Source: Phaeovulum veldkampii DSM 11550
GTDB lineage: Bacteria > Pseudomonadota > Alphaproteobacteria > Rhodobacterales > Rhodobacteraceae
Reading direction: 5' to 3'
Assembly (NCBI RefSeq): GCF_003034995.1
Contig: NZ_PZKF01000012.1
Span: 24,433-88,432, forward strand
DNA: 64,000 nt
Made by a program: the position numbers and the translations under genes
Part shown: positions 47,128 to 56,846 of the stretch, piece by piece
Position numbering within the stretch: the first letter of the stretch is position 1
How the letters are laid out: each line of letters opens with the position of its first letter
Notes under the pieces: generated by a model
What the model saw: the letters and a program-made list of their open reading frames with translations, nothing else
Databases searched by the model: none
What the model was told of the DNA's origin: nothing

Positions 47128-47148
47128 GTTTCCATATCCGGGTGGACC

Positions 47149-47679
47149 ATGGCAGAGATGATTCCCGCCTGGGTCGATGGCAAGCTGACCCCGGTGGACA
47201 AGGTTGATGTGCATCGAGAAGGGCTTCGCCACAGGGCGGTGTCGGTCTTTGTCATGGATGGTGAGCAGATCCTGATCCAGCGCCGCGCGACCGGCAAGTT
47301 TCATGGTGTGGGGTTGTGGTCGAACAGTTGTTGCACCCATCCGCGCTGGAACGAATCGCCCGAAGATTGCGCCACGCGCCGCCTGCGCGAGGAACTGGGA
47401 ATTACCGGCATTTACCCCGCCTTTGCCGACCGGCTCGAATACCGCACAACCCTGGGCGACGGGCTTGTTGAACACGAGGTTGTCGATATCTTCCTTGCCT
47501 TTGGCTGGGTCGGCATGGCGCTGACGCCAAACCCTGACGAAGTTTCCGATCTGCGCTGGGTCGGGCTTTACGATCTCGCCGCCGATGTGGTGCGCCACCC
47601 TGATCGCTATACGATCTGGCTGCAGATTTACCTTGAAGAGCACATGGACCGGATCTTTGCGGCGCTTCTGCGCAACTGA
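47149..47679 (+). CDS. idi: Isopentenyl-diphosphate delta-isomerase (type 1)
   Basis: 176-residue Nudix-fold isomerase that interconverts IPP and DMAPP for isoprenoids (quinones, carotenoids). Key motifs are HRAVSVFVMDGEQILIQRRA, the active-site Cys in WSNSCCTHPRW, the Nudix helix CATRRLREELGITG and metal-binding Glu in DGLVEHEVVDIF. The ATG at 47149 has a poor ribosome binding site; a GTG at 47089 would add 20 residues that run through the hairpin, so I prefer the shorter form. Confidence 0.93.
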   Translation: MAEMIPAWVDGKLTPVDKVDVHREGLRHRAVSVFVMDGEQILIQRRATGKFHGVGLWSNSCCTHPRWNESPEDCATRRLREELGITGIYPAFADRLEYRTTLGDGLVEHEVVDIFLAFGWVGMALTPNPDEVSDLRWVGLYDLAADVVRHPDRYTIWLQIYLEEHMDRIFAALLRN

Positions 47680-47778
47680 TCGCCCCTGTCGATCACATTT
47701 CAGCCCGGCGCCCGTCTGTGGTGCTGGAAATCTGCGCTGATTGCTGCGAGGCTTGGGCCTGATGGTCAGGGAGGCAAG

Positions 47779-49614
47779 ATGGCGCAGCACGGGCCGGGCA
47801 ACAGGCTGAAACGGCATCTGGCGGCAGCAGCGCTGGCGCTTGCCGTGATGCCGGGTGCGGCGGTTGCGCTGGATTTCCGCTTTGAAACGCCTGGCGCCGA
47901 CAAGGCCTTGGCGGATGTGCTGCGGGGCGCATCGGTGGTCAATGCCACCCGCCAGACCACGGCCCCCGATGCGCAGGATCTGTTCGCCGCCGCGCGGGCC
48001 GATTATGGCCGCCTTCTGGGCGCGCTTTATGCGCAGGGCTATTATTCTGGCGTCATCCACATCTTGATCGACGGGCGCGAGGCGGCCGGTATCGCACCGC
48101 TTGATGCGCCCGATCAGATCGGGTCGATGATCGTGCAGGTGACGCCAGGCCCCCGCTTTGCCTTTTCCCGTGCTGCAATCGGGCCGCTGGCGGCCAACAC
48201 GGGCCTGCCCGGTGCATTTGCCGTGGGGCAGCCGGCGCGGTCGGGCGCAATTGTCGATGCGGCGGCGGCGGGCGTTTCGGGCTGGCGGCAGGTGGGCCAT
48301 GCCAAGGCCATGGTCGCTGCGCAGCAGATCACCGCCGATCACCGCGCCGCGCAGCTGTCGGCCGATGTGCGCCTTGCTCCGGGGCCGCGGGTCAGGTTCG
48401 GGCAATTGCAGATGAGCGGCTATAACCGGATGAACCCGCGGCGTCTGGCCAAGATCGCGGGCTTTCCCAACGGCGAGGTGTTTGACTCCGATGCGCTCGA
48501 CCGGGTCTATCTGCGGCTCAACCGCACCGGCATTTTCAGCTCGGTCGCCTTGACCGAGGCAGAACGGCTTGGCCCCGGAAACACGCTGGATGTCGCGCTG
48601 AGCGTGGCCGAGGCGCCGCTGCGCCGTTTTGGCTTTGGCGCCGAACTGTCCAGCCTCGACGGGCTGAACCTCTCGGGTTACTGGCTGCACCGCAACCTGC
48701 TGGGCGGCGGAGAGCGGTTGCGCCTTGATGGCGCAATCGAGGGGATCGGCGGCCAGACCGATGAGGCCGATTACAAACTTGGCGCCCGGCTGGACCGGCC
48801 CGCAACGCTAAGCCCCGATACGTCGGGCTTTGTCACCGCCGAGATCGCGCGTTTGCATCAGGAGGATTACACCTCGAAACGCGCCAGTGTGGGTGTCGGC
48901 TTCAGCCACTGGTTCAGCGAAACGCTCAGCGGAGAGATTGCGCTGGCTGCCACCACCTCGGAGGTCGAGGATCGCGTCGGCGGGGTGGTGACCAGAACCA
49001 CCCGGTTCCGCCAGATATCCCTGCCCACCGCTCTGATCTGGGACAGCCGCGACAAGCCTCTGGATGCGACGCAGGGGTTTTATATTGACGCGGGCGCCAC
49101 GCCGTTTCTGGGCTTTGACACCACCGGCACCGGCGCGCAGGTAACGGCTGATGCGCGCGCCTACTGGCGCCCTGCCGCGTTTGGCCGGGTGGTGCTGGCC
49201 GGGCGGGTGCAGATCGGCTCGGTTCTGGGCTCCGACCTGCTGGAGACGCCGCGCGAATATCTGTTCTACTCGGGCGGCGGCGGCACGGTGCGGGGCCAGC
49301 CATATCAATCGCTGGGCGTGAACGTGCTGCGCGGGGCGCTTTCGCAACAGATCGGCGGGCGGTCGTTTCTGGGTCTGTCGGGCGAGGTGCGGGCCGATCT
49401 CACCGACAAGATCGGGGCCGTGGCGTTTTACGACGCAGGCCATATCGGGATTGACGCTGCCCCTGGTGGCGAGGGTGAGTGGCATTCCGGCGCCGGGCTA
49501 GGGCTGCGCTACGACACCGGGATCGGGCCGATCCGGCTGGATGTCGCGGCACCGGTTGCCGGCAATACCGGCGAGGGTGTGCAGGTTTATATCGGCATCG
49601 GGCAGGCCTTCTGA
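47779..49614 (+). CDS. tamA: Translocation and assembly module subunit TamA
   Basis: 611-residue outer-membrane Omp85-family protein. A signal peptide (LAAAALALAVMPGAAVALD) is followed by POTRA domains (about residues 35-260, including VRFGQLQMSGYNRMNPRRLAKIAGFPNGEVFD) and a 16-strand beta-barrel ending GIGQAF with the terminal Phe. TamA works with TamB in phospholipid transport or autotransporter assembly. Its stop overlaps the tamB start by one base. Confidence 0.95.
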   Translation: MAQHGPGNRLKRHLAAAALALAVMPGAAVALDFRFETPGADKALADVLRGASVVNATRQTTAPDAQDLFAAARADYGRLLGALYAQGYYSGVIHILIDGREAAGIAPLDAPDQIGSMIVQVTPGPRFAFSRAAIGPLAANTGLPGAFAVGQPARSGAIVDAAAAGVSGWRQVGHAKAMVAAQQITADHRAAQLSADVRLAPGPRVRFGQLQMSGYNRMNPRRLAKIAGFPNGEVFDSDALDRVYLRLNRTGIFSSVALTEAERLGPGNTLDVALSVAEAPLRRFGFGAELSSLDGLNLSGYWLHRNLLGGGERLRLDGAIEGIGGQTDEADYKLGARLDRPATLSPDTSGFVTAEIARLHQEDYTSKRASVGVGFSHWFSETLSGEIALAATTSEVEDRVGGVVTRTTRFRQISLPTALIWDSRDKPLDATQGFYIDAGATPFLGFDTTGTGAQVTADARAYWRPAAFGRVVLAGRVQIGSVLGSDLLETPREYLFYSGGGGTVRGQPYQSLGVNVLRGALSQQIGGRSFLGLSGEVRADLTDKIGAVAFYDAGHIGIDAAPGGEGEWHSGAGLGLRYDTGIGPIRLDVAAPVAGNTGEGVQVYIGIGQAF

Positions 49615-52600
49615 TGCGCGCGCTCGCCCTTTCCCTGCTGCTCTGGCTGTTGCCGCTGGCCGCCCCCGCACAGGATGCTGCCACGACCGAGCGCGACCGC
49701 AGCTTTCTGACCGGGCTTCTGGAAGACAACCTTTCCGGCGCAGGCCGTGCGGTTCAGATCGAGGGATTTGCGGGCGCCCTGTCGTCGCGCGCGACCTTTA
49801 CCCAAATGACCATCGCCGATGATCAAGGCATCTGGCTGACCCTGCGCGATGGCGCGATTTCATGGAACCGCGGTGCTCTGCTGTCGGGGCGGTTGGAGAT
49901 TGCCGAACTGTCGGCAGCCGAGATCGACCTGCCGCGCGCCCCGGTTTCTGGCCCCGGCGATGCCTCCGCAACGCCCGAGGCCAAGCCCTTTGCGCTGCCC
50001 GAGCTGCCGGTGTCGGTGGAAATCGGCAAGATCAGCGCTGCGCGCGTGGTTCTGGGCGAGGCGCTGTTCGGGGCAGAGGCGGTGGTGTCGGCCGCAGGTG
50101 CCGTCAGCCTTGCGGGGGGGGCGGGCGCTGCCACGCTTGCTATCGACCGGGTCGATGGCCCTGCCGGGCGGGTCGCCCTGACTGGGGCCTATTCCAACGC
50201 CACGCGGTTGCTGTCGCTGGATTTGCTGGTGGATGAGGCCGCGGGGGGCATCGCGTCCAAGCTGCTGGGCCTGCCGGGGGAGCCAGCGATCCTGCTGGCG
50301 ATTTCGGGGGCCGGGCCGATTGACGATTTCACCGCCGATGTGCGGCTGGAGTCCGACCGCCAACCGCGGCTGACCGGGCAGGTGGTGCTCCAGGCCGACC
50401 CCGATGCGACACGCCGCTTTACCACCAACCTTTCGGGTGATCTTGCGCCGCTGCTGGCGCCCGAATATCGCGCTTTCTTCGGCAATCAGGTGCAATTGCG
50501 CGCGGTTGGCAGCCGCGATGCAGGCGGCCAGCTTGACCTTACCGATCTGACGCTGCGCGCGCAGGCGATGACGGTGCAGGGCGCGCTGCGGCTGTTGCCC
50601 TCGGGCCTGCCCGACCGCGCCGATCTGCGCCTTGATCTGGGCTTGCCCGACAGGTCCGAGGTGCTGCTGCCGCTGGCCGGCGAAAAGACCTGGGTGCGGG
50701 CGGCGCGGGTGCGGCTGGGATACGACCGGGCGCAGGGCGAAAACTGGGCACTGGACGCGCGGCTGGACCGTTTGCGCCGCGCCGGGTTTGATCTGTTCGG
50801 GCTACGGGTGACCGGCTCGGGGCGTATTCTGCAAAAGGAGGGGGTGCCGCCCGCCATTGGCGGCACGCTGGATTACACCGCCAGCGGCATCGCCCCCGCC
50901 GACCCCGCGCTGGCGCAGGCGGTGGGGCCGTTTCTGTCTGGGCGGGCGGTGTTTTCCTGGGCCGAGGGGCAGCCGCTGCGGCTGCCGCGGTTCCGGGCGA
51001 CGGGGCGGGGCTATGGCGTTGCGGGCAGGCTGGCGCTGACCGGGCCGGGCAGCGATCTGGCGCTGTCGGGCGCGGTCGATCTGCGCCACTCTGACCTGAC
51101 CTATCTGTCGGGCCTTGCCGGTCGACCCATGGCAGGCCAGATCTCGGGGCAGGTTTCGGGCAGCTATGCGCTGCTGAGCGGCGCCCTTGATGGCGAGGCT
51201 GAACTGACCGGCACCGATGTGGCGCCGGGCATCGCGCCGTTGGACCGGCTTCTTGCCGGGCGCTCGCGCATCGCGGTTTCGGCGCAGCGCGATGGCACCG
51301 GGATCACCTTGCGCGATCTGAGCGTGACTGCGGGCACCCTCACAGGCCAGGCTTCGGGCGCGCTGTCCAGCAGCGCCAGCGATCTGGGCGCCACGCTGGA
51401 TTTCGCCGACCTGCGCCTTTTGGGCGGCGGCATCGGCGGCAGGCTGTCGGCCACCGCTGCGCTGACCGGCCCCGCGCGCGCGCGGACTGTCGCCCTGCAA
51501 GGTGAGGGGCGCAATCTGGCGCTGGGTCTTGGGTCGGTCGACCGGGTGCTGGCGGGCACCACCAGGCTGTCGGCCACCGCGCAGGAACGGGGGGGGCGGT
51601 TCCGCCTGACCGGGCTGCGGCTTGAAAACCCGCAACTGACCGCGCGCGCCGAGTCTGGCGTCACAGGTGCGAACCGCCTTGGTCTGACCGCGCGACTGGC
51701 CAATCTGGGGCTGATCCTGCCGGAGTTTCCGGGGCCTTTGACGGTTGAGGGCACCGCAGATGAAGGCGCGGCGGGCTATGCGGTTGCGCTGCGCGCGACC
51801 GGCCCCGCCAGCACCAGAGCCGATATCAGCGGGCAGATCAGCGCCGATTTCGCGCGCACCGATCTGGCGCTTGCCGGTAGTGCCGAGGCGGCGCTGGCCA
51901 ACCCGTTTCTGGGCGAGCGGAGCCTGCAAGGCCCGTTGCGCTTTGACCTGCGCCTGAACGGGGCGCCGGGCCTGCCTGCGTTGTCGGGGCGTGTGTCGTT
52001 GGACGGCGCGCGTTTTGCCGACCCAGGACTGGGATTGGCGGTGGAACAGATCACCGCGCAGGCCAATCTGTCGGGCGGGCGGGCGCAGATTTCGGGCGCG
52101 GGCAACCTGCGCGGCGGTGGCAGCCTGCAAATCTCGGGCCCCCTCACGCTGAGCACGCCTTACCCCGGCGAGCTTCGGGTGGTGCTGGACCGCGCCCGCC
52201 TGCGCGACCCCGAACTGTTCGACACCCGCATTTCGGGCACATTGAGCGTCAGCGGCCCGCTGACCGGGGGCGCGCGGATCGCGGGCGATCTGACGCTTGA
52301 CGATACCGAATTGCGCGTGCCCTCGACCGGTCTGGGCGGCGTGGCCCCGATCCCCCAGATGACGCATCTGCACGAACCCGCCGATGTGCGTGCCACCCGC
52401 GCCCGCGCCGGGCTGGTGGACCTGCCCGCGGCGCGCCCCGTCACGCGCCGGGCGTGGCCGCTGGATATTACCCTGTCGGCGCCGCGGCAGATATTTGTGC
52501 GTGGCCGCGGGCTGGATGCCGAACTGGGCGGCGCGCTGCGGCTGGGGGGCACCACGGCTGCGGTGATCCCGGCGGGTCAGTTTGACCTGATCCGGGGGCG

Positions 52601-53147
52601 GCTCGATATTCTGGGCAAACGCTTTACTCTGACCGAAGGTCTGGTGCAGCTTCAGGGCGCGCTGATCCCCTACATCAGCTTTGCCGCCGTCACCCAGCAG
52701 GACGATGTGACGACAAGAGTTGCGATCGAGGGGGCGGCGACAGAGCCGACGATCAGCTTCACCTCAAGCCCCGAGCTGCCCGAAGAAGAAGTTTTGGCGC
52801 GGCTGTTGTTTGGCCGGGGGCTGAACAAGCTTTCGGCGTTTCAGGCGGCGCAGATGGCCTCGGCGGTGGCGACGCTGGCAGGCAAGGGCGGCGAGGGGCT
52901 GGTCGGGCGGCTGCGGTCATCCTTCGGGCTGGACGATTTCGACCTGACCACCGATGACGAGGGCACGGCGTCACTGCGGGCGGGCAAATACCTGTCGGAG
53001 AATGTGTATACCGATGTGATCCTGGATGCCGACGGCAAGACCCAGATCAACCTGAACCTTGATGTTAGCCCGAACCTGACCGCGCGCGGGTCTGTCGGTG
53101 CCGATGGCGGCAGTGGCATCGGGATTTATTACGAGAAAGACTACTGA
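49614..53147 (+). CDS. tamB: Translocation and assembly module subunit TamB
   Basis: 1177-residue AsmA-like inner-membrane-anchored protein. An N-terminal signal/anchor (ALALSLLLWLLPLAAPAQ) leads into a long, repetitive beta-strand groove rich in Gly, Leu, Ala and Asp. The C-terminal DUF490 region shows IPAGQFDLIRGRLDILGKRFTLTEGLVQLQG, SSPELPEEEVLARLLFGRGLNKLS and a final GSGIGIYYEKDY. It bridges inner and outer membranes and pairs with TamA. Overlaps the YihY gene end by seven bases. Confidence 0.94.
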   Translation: MRALALSLLLWLLPLAAPAQDAATTERDRSFLTGLLEDNLSGAGRAVQIEGFAGALSSRATFTQMTIADDQGIWLTLRDGAISWNRGALLSGRLEIAELSAAEIDLPRAPVSGPGDASATPEAKPFALPELPVSVEIGKISAARVVLGEALFGAEAVVSAAGAVSLAGGAGAATLAIDRVDGPAGRVALTGAYSNATRLLSLDLLVDEAAGGIASKLLGLPGEPAILLAISGAGPIDDFTADVRLESDRQPRLTGQVVLQADPDATRRFTTNLSGDLAPLLAPEYRAFFGNQVQLRAVGSRDAGGQLDLTDLTLRAQAMTVQGALRLLPSGLPDRADLRLDLGLPDRSEVLLPLAGEKTWVRAARVRLGYDRAQGENWALDARLDRLRRAGFDLFGLRVTGSGRILQKEGVPPAIGGTLDYTASGIAPADPALAQAVGPFLSGRAVFSWAEGQPLRLPRFRATGRGYGVAGRLALTGPGSDLALSGAVDLRHSDLTYLSGLAGRPMAGQISGQVSGSYALLSGALDGEAELTGTDVAPGIAPLDRLLAGRSRIAVSAQRDGTGITLRDLSVTAGTLTGQASGALSSSASDLGATLDFADLRLLGGGIGGRLSATAALTGPARARTVALQGEGRNLALGLGSVDRVLAGTTRLSATAQERGGRFRLTGLRLENPQLTARAESGVTGANRLGLTARLANLGLILPEFPGPLTVEGTADEGAAGYAVALRATGPASTRADISGQISADFARTDLALAGSAEAALANPFLGERSLQGPLRFDLRLNGAPGLPALSGRVSLDGARFADPGLGLAVEQITAQANLSGGRAQISGAGNLRGGGSLQISGPLTLSTPYPGELRVVLDRARLRDPELFDTRISGTLSVSGPLTGGARIAGDLTLDDTELRVPSTGLGGVAPIPQMTHLHEPADVRATRARAGLVDLPAARPVTRRAWPLDITLSAPRQIFVRGRGLDAELGGALRLGGTTAAVIPAGQFDLIRGRLDILGKRFTLTEGLVQLQGALIPYISFAAVTQQDDVTTRVAIEGAATEPTISFTSSPELPEEEVLARLLFGRGLNKLSAFQAAQMASAVATLAGKGGEGLVGRLRSSFGLDDFDLTTDDEGTASLRAGKYLSENVYTDVILDADGKTQINLNLDVSPNLTARGSVGADGGSGIGIYYEKDY

Positions 53148-53965
53148 TCCTGTGCCGACCGCTCGGCATCCAGAACCGCGCCCAGCAGCACCGCCCAACT
53201 GGACAGATAAAGCCACATCAGCAGCGCAATCACCGCCCCCAGAGAGCCGTAGACACGGTTGTAGCTGCCCAGATTCGCCAGATAAGCCGAGAACCCCAGC
53301 GATACCGCCGCCCAAAGCATGGTCGCCACAATCGCACCGGGCGAGGCCCAGGGCTGGCGCCTGCCGGTGTTTGGCCCATAGCGATAAAGGATGCCCAGGG
53401 ACGTCAGCAGCAACAGCAGCATCGCCGCCCAGGGCAGCGCTGTCAGCACCCAGCCGGTCAGTGGCCCCAGCGGCACCAAGGCCAGCCCCAGCGGCACCAG
53501 AACCACCGTCGCCAACCCCGCCAGAACCGCAGCCACCAGCGCCAGCGTCAACAAGATGCCCAGCACAAACCCCGCCACCCCGCTGCGCGGTCGCGTGCCG
53601 TGGATCATGTCGAGCCCCTGAATCAGCGCCGCCACCCCGGCCCGTGCCGACCCCAGCGCCAGCAGGATCGACAGGCTTGAGGCCCATCCCAGCGACATCC
53701 GCGGCGCGGCCAACAATGCCGTGATCTGGCTGTTCAGAATGGCCCATGCCTCGGGCGGGATGAATTCGTCGGCCACATCCAGATAGGCGCCGATTACGGC
53801 AGGGTCTGCGATCAGGCTCCAGATCGCGATGGTCGCGGTCAGACCGGGGAAGATGGCAAAGATCGCGTAAAAGGCCACGCCCGCCGCGATCAGGCCCAGC
53901 CGACTGTCCTGCACCCGGCAGGCCAGCCGCCGCACAAATCTGATCGCGCCCCAGACCCGCTGCAT
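53141..53965 (-). CDS. YihY/BrkB-family membrane protein
   Basis: 274-residue polytopic membrane protein (UPF0761/YihY). About six hydrophobic segments are visible, including LIAAGVAFYAIFAIFPGLTATIAIWSLI, the family opener, then GVAGFVLGILLTLALVAAVLAGLATVVL and GAVIALLMWLYLSSWAVLLGAVLDAE. Its function is unsettled; older labels as ribonuclease BN are erroneous. The start ATG at 53965 gives a normal N-terminus. It lies 13 bases after the Lon-like gene and may be co-transcribed. Confidence 0.9.
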   Translation of the reverse strand: MQRVWGAIRFVRRLACRVQDSRLGLIAAGVAFYAIFAIFPGLTATIAIWSLIADPAVIGAYLDVADEFIPPEAWAILNSQITALLAAPRMSLGWASSLSILLALGSARAGVAALIQGLDMIHGTRPRSGVAGFVLGILLTLALVAAVLAGLATVVLVPLGLALVPLGPLTGWVLTALPWAAMLLLLLTSLGILYRYGPNTGRRQPWASPGAIVATMLWAAVSLGFSAYLANLGSYNRVYGSLGAVIALLMWLYLSSWAVLLGAVLDAERSAQDQ

Positions 53966-53978
53966 CGGCCCCCCGCGC

Positions 53979-56435
53979 TCAGGTTTCGTCGCGCCCGGCA
54001 TCGCTGCCCGGATGGGCAAAGTCGCGCCGCGCCTCGGCGAAATCGAGCAGCCGCACCTCGACATTGGCATTGACGGAGCCATCCTCGAAGTCGCCGTTCA
54101 TGCCGCGCCCCCCGGCGGGGATGCCGGTCAGAATCTCGATCGCCTCATCGACATGCGAAATGGCATGGATGCGGAACTGGCCCTGCGCCACCGCCTCGAC
54201 GACATCGGGGCGCAGCATCAGGTTGTCGATGTTGCGCCGGGGGATCAGAACGCCTTGCCGCCCTGTCAGCCCCTGTGCGCGGCAGGCGTCGAAAAACCCC
54301 TCGATCTTTTCGTTGATGCCGCCCACCGGCTGCACCTCGCCCATCTGATTGACCGAGCCGGTGACCGCATAGCTTTGCGAGATCGGAAGTTCGGCCAGCG
54401 CCGACAGCAGCGCGCACAACTCGGCCACCGAGGCGCTGTCACCCTCGATCCCGCCATAGCTTTGTTCAAAGACAAGGCTGGCCCATAGCGACAGCGGCGT
54501 GTCGGGGGCATAGCGGGTGGCGAGAAAGCTGGACAGGATCAGCACCGCCTTGGAATGGATCGGCCCGCCCAGTTTCACCTCGCGCTCGATATCCACCACC
54601 TGACCGGCGCCGATGCGCACCCGTGCGGTGATGCGCACGGGCCAGCCAAAGCGTGCGCCGCCCAGATCGGCCACGGTCAGCCCGTTGACTTGCCCCACCA
54701 CCGCGCCTTTCAACGAAATCAGGATTGTGCCGCGGGCAATCATTTCCTGCATCTGCTCGCGCAGCCGGTCGGCGCGGCGTTCTGCGGCGCGCAGCGCAGC
54801 CTCGACATCGGTGGCGGAAACGGTGGTGGCCCCTGACTGGCCTGCCAGATGGTCCGCCTCGCGCAGAATATCCCAGATTGCGCCCAATCGCAGCGACAGC
54901 TTTTCGCGGTCTTCGGCAGCGCGGGTTGCGGCATCGACCAGCGCCGCCACCCCCTCGCGAGTGACGGGGCGCAGGGTTTCGCGGGCAACAACTGTGGCCA
55001 CAAGGCGTGCAAACAGCCCGATCGACTCGGCGCTGCGTGGCATCTCGTCGCCGAATTCTGCCGCGACGCGGAAATATTCGCCAAAGTCGGGGTCCAGATC
55101 GGTCAGCAGCAGATGCAAGAGCCGGTCGCCCACCAGAACGACGCGCACATCCAGCGGGATCGGCTCTGGCTCCAGCATCGTGGTGGCGATCAGGCCCAGA
55201 CGGTCGGCGGCGGTGATGATCTGCACCGCCTGCACCTCAAGGCAGCGTTTCAGCGCATCCCAGGCAAAGGGTTCGACCAGCACGCGCCGCGCATCCAACA
55301 CCAGAAAGCCGCCGTTGGCGCGGTGCAGCGCGCCGGGCTTGATCATGGTGAAATCGGTCACCAGCGCGCCCTGGGTGGGCAGATAGTCGATTCGCCCGGT
55401 CAGATTGGCCAGCGTGGGCAGGGTCTCCTCGATCACCGGGGCGCCTTGGGTGGTATCGGCGGGCTGGGTCACCATGACGTTGACGGCATAGCGATGAAAG
55501 CGCAGATCTTCATGGACCCGCTTTCCTGCGGCGGGAAAGGCGTTGTCGTCATCGGCCTTGCCGGCCATCAGGAACAGGTCGGCGTTTTCGATCATGTCGG
55601 CGCGCAGCGCCTCAAGGTAGCGATCCAGCGCGGCAATATCCCGAAATGGCGCCACGGCCTGCTCCAGCCCCGCATTCACGGCAAGGGTGGCCATTTCGGC
55701 GTTCAACGCGGAAACTGCGGCGCGGTGTTCCCGCTCCAACTCTGGCAGCGACATCAGGAAATCGGCCAGTTCGCGCTCGGTTGTTTCCACCTCGGCCCGG
55801 ATCGCGCCGCGCGCCTCTTCGGGTAGCCGGTCGATGGCATCGGCTTTCAGCACTTCGCCTTCCTTCATTGGCGCCAGCGAAAACCCCATCGGCGTGCGCA
55901 GGATCGCCACGTTGCGCGCCTGCGCGGCCTGCCGCAGCGCCGAAAAGGCGGCGTCATGCCGCGCCGAGAAGCTTTGCTCGATCGCCATGCGCCGGTTCTG
56001 GTAATCTTCGGAAACGAACAGCGCCGGAATGTCATTGGCCAGTTCATTCACCAACCCCGCCAGCGCGGCCTTGAGCCGGGGCGCCGTGCCGCGCGGCAGC
56101 GACAGCGCGCTGGGCCGGTCGGGGTTGTCGAAATTCTGGACATAGACCCAATCTTGGGGTACGGGCCGCGCGGCGGCCTCGGTCTGCAGAATGCGGGCAA
56201 CGGCGGAATGTCGGCCGCTGCCCTCGGGGCCATAAACGAACAGGTTGAAACGGCGGTGCCGGATGCTGGCCGCCAGCCTGATCGCCTCGACCGCGCGATT
56301 CTGCCCGATCAGGTCGGGCAGCGGCTCCAGCGCGGCGGTCGTGTCAAAGTCGAAGCCCGCCGGATCGAAGGCGATCCTCAACTGGGCAGCGGCAAGCGAT
56401 GTGCCCGCGTGATCATCATTCCCGGTCTTTGGCAC
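53979..56435 (-). CDS. Lon-like AAA+ protease (LonB-type, COG1067)
   Basis: About 818 residues. An AAA+ region has a P-loop-like YGPEGSGRHSAVARI in which Arg-His replaces the usual Lys-Ser/Thr, and the family's GALHRANGGFLVLDARRVL. The C-terminal S16 protease domain shows EGDSASVAELCALLSALAELP (catalytic Ser) and GGINEKIEGFFDACR (catalytic Lys). It resembles LonB-type proteases, distinct from canonical Lon. The start is uncertain: GTG at 56435 gives a family-like beginning, and a TTG at 56498 would add 21 residues. It lies immediately upstream of the YihY gene. Confidence 0.87.
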   Translation of the reverse strand: MPKTGNDDHAGTSLAAAQLRIAFDPAGFDFDTTAALEPLPDLIGQNRAVEAIRLAASIRHRRFNLFVYGPEGSGRHSAVARILQTEAAARPVPQDWVYVQNFDNPDRPSALSLPRGTAPRLKAALAGLVNELANDIPALFVSEDYQNRRMAIEQSFSARHDAAFSALRQAAQARNVAILRTPMGFSLAPMKEGEVLKADAIDRLPEEARGAIRAEVETTERELADFLMSLPELEREHRAAVSALNAEMATLAVNAGLEQAVAPFRDIAALDRYLEALRADMIENADLFLMAGKADDDNAFPAAGKRVHEDLRFHRYAVNVMVTQPADTTQGAPVIEETLPTLANLTGRIDYLPTQGALVTDFTMIKPGALHRANGGFLVLDARRVLVEPFAWDALKRCLEVQAVQIITAADRLGLIATTMLEPEPIPLDVRVVLVGDRLLHLLLTDLDPDFGEYFRVAAEFGDEMPRSAESIGLFARLVATVVARETLRPVTREGVAALVDAATRAAEDREKLSLRLGAIWDILREADHLAGQSGATTVSATDVEAALRAAERRADRLREQMQEMIARGTILISLKGAVVGQVNGLTVADLGGARFGWPVRITARVRIGAGQVVDIEREVKLGGPIHSKAVLILSSFLATRYAPDTPLSLWASLVFEQSYGGIEGDSASVAELCALLSALAELPISQSYAVTGSVNQMGEVQPVGGINEKIEGFFDACRAQGLTGRQGVLIPRRNIDNLMLRPDVVEAVAQGQFRIHAISHVDEAIEILTGIPAGGRGMNGDFEDGSVNANVEVRLLDFAEARRDFAHPGSDAGRDET

Positions 56436-56846
56436 GGTCCTGTCGGTCTGCAATCTGCGCCCCCCGTTTGATCGTGCGGACGGCCCATGGGCGCCCAAGC
56501 CTCAGCCTAGCACGATGGCGGGCGTACGAAACCCCGCAGTTGCGTGCCTGCTAGCCCGGCTTTCGGTCAGGGAGCGGCCATGACGGCAGCGCACCCGCGC
56601 TGATTTCGGAATTATGCCTCCCCGGCAACTATAATTCTACTATTTATGAATTAACAGAAAAAATAACAGCGAGCAGCCCCCTCCCGGCGGCAGGAATTTG
56701 AGAGGTCGGAAATGGATCAAAGTGTTGACTGACCCGTGCGGGCCTGTCGGAAAGGGCAGGTCTGCTGTTGCACAACGGCCCTTGCGCAGGCGGGCAACGG
56801 CGGGCAGTCTCTGGTCCCGGTCGTCATGTCTTCAAGGAGCACCGAC
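56436..56846. other. Intergenic region upstream of ABC operon
   Basis: About 410 bp with no convincing gene. It includes an AT-rich stretch around 56623-56672 (with TATAAT near 56631) that probably holds promoters for the divergent flanking genes. The right part (56700-56830) is GC-rich, with a hairpin near 56744-56761 (CCTGTC/GGCAGG with one wobble) and a direct repeat of GTCGGAAA at 56705 and 56746. I do not recognise a known riboswitch. Confidence 0.45.

Noticed and set aside
56700..56846. Guanidine-I (ykkC) or TPP riboswitch before the ABC transporter
   Set aside because: I looked for the conserved GGGA-x-AAAAGCCC core of ykkC and for the CTGAGA thi-box; neither is present. The leader is reported only as unexplained.
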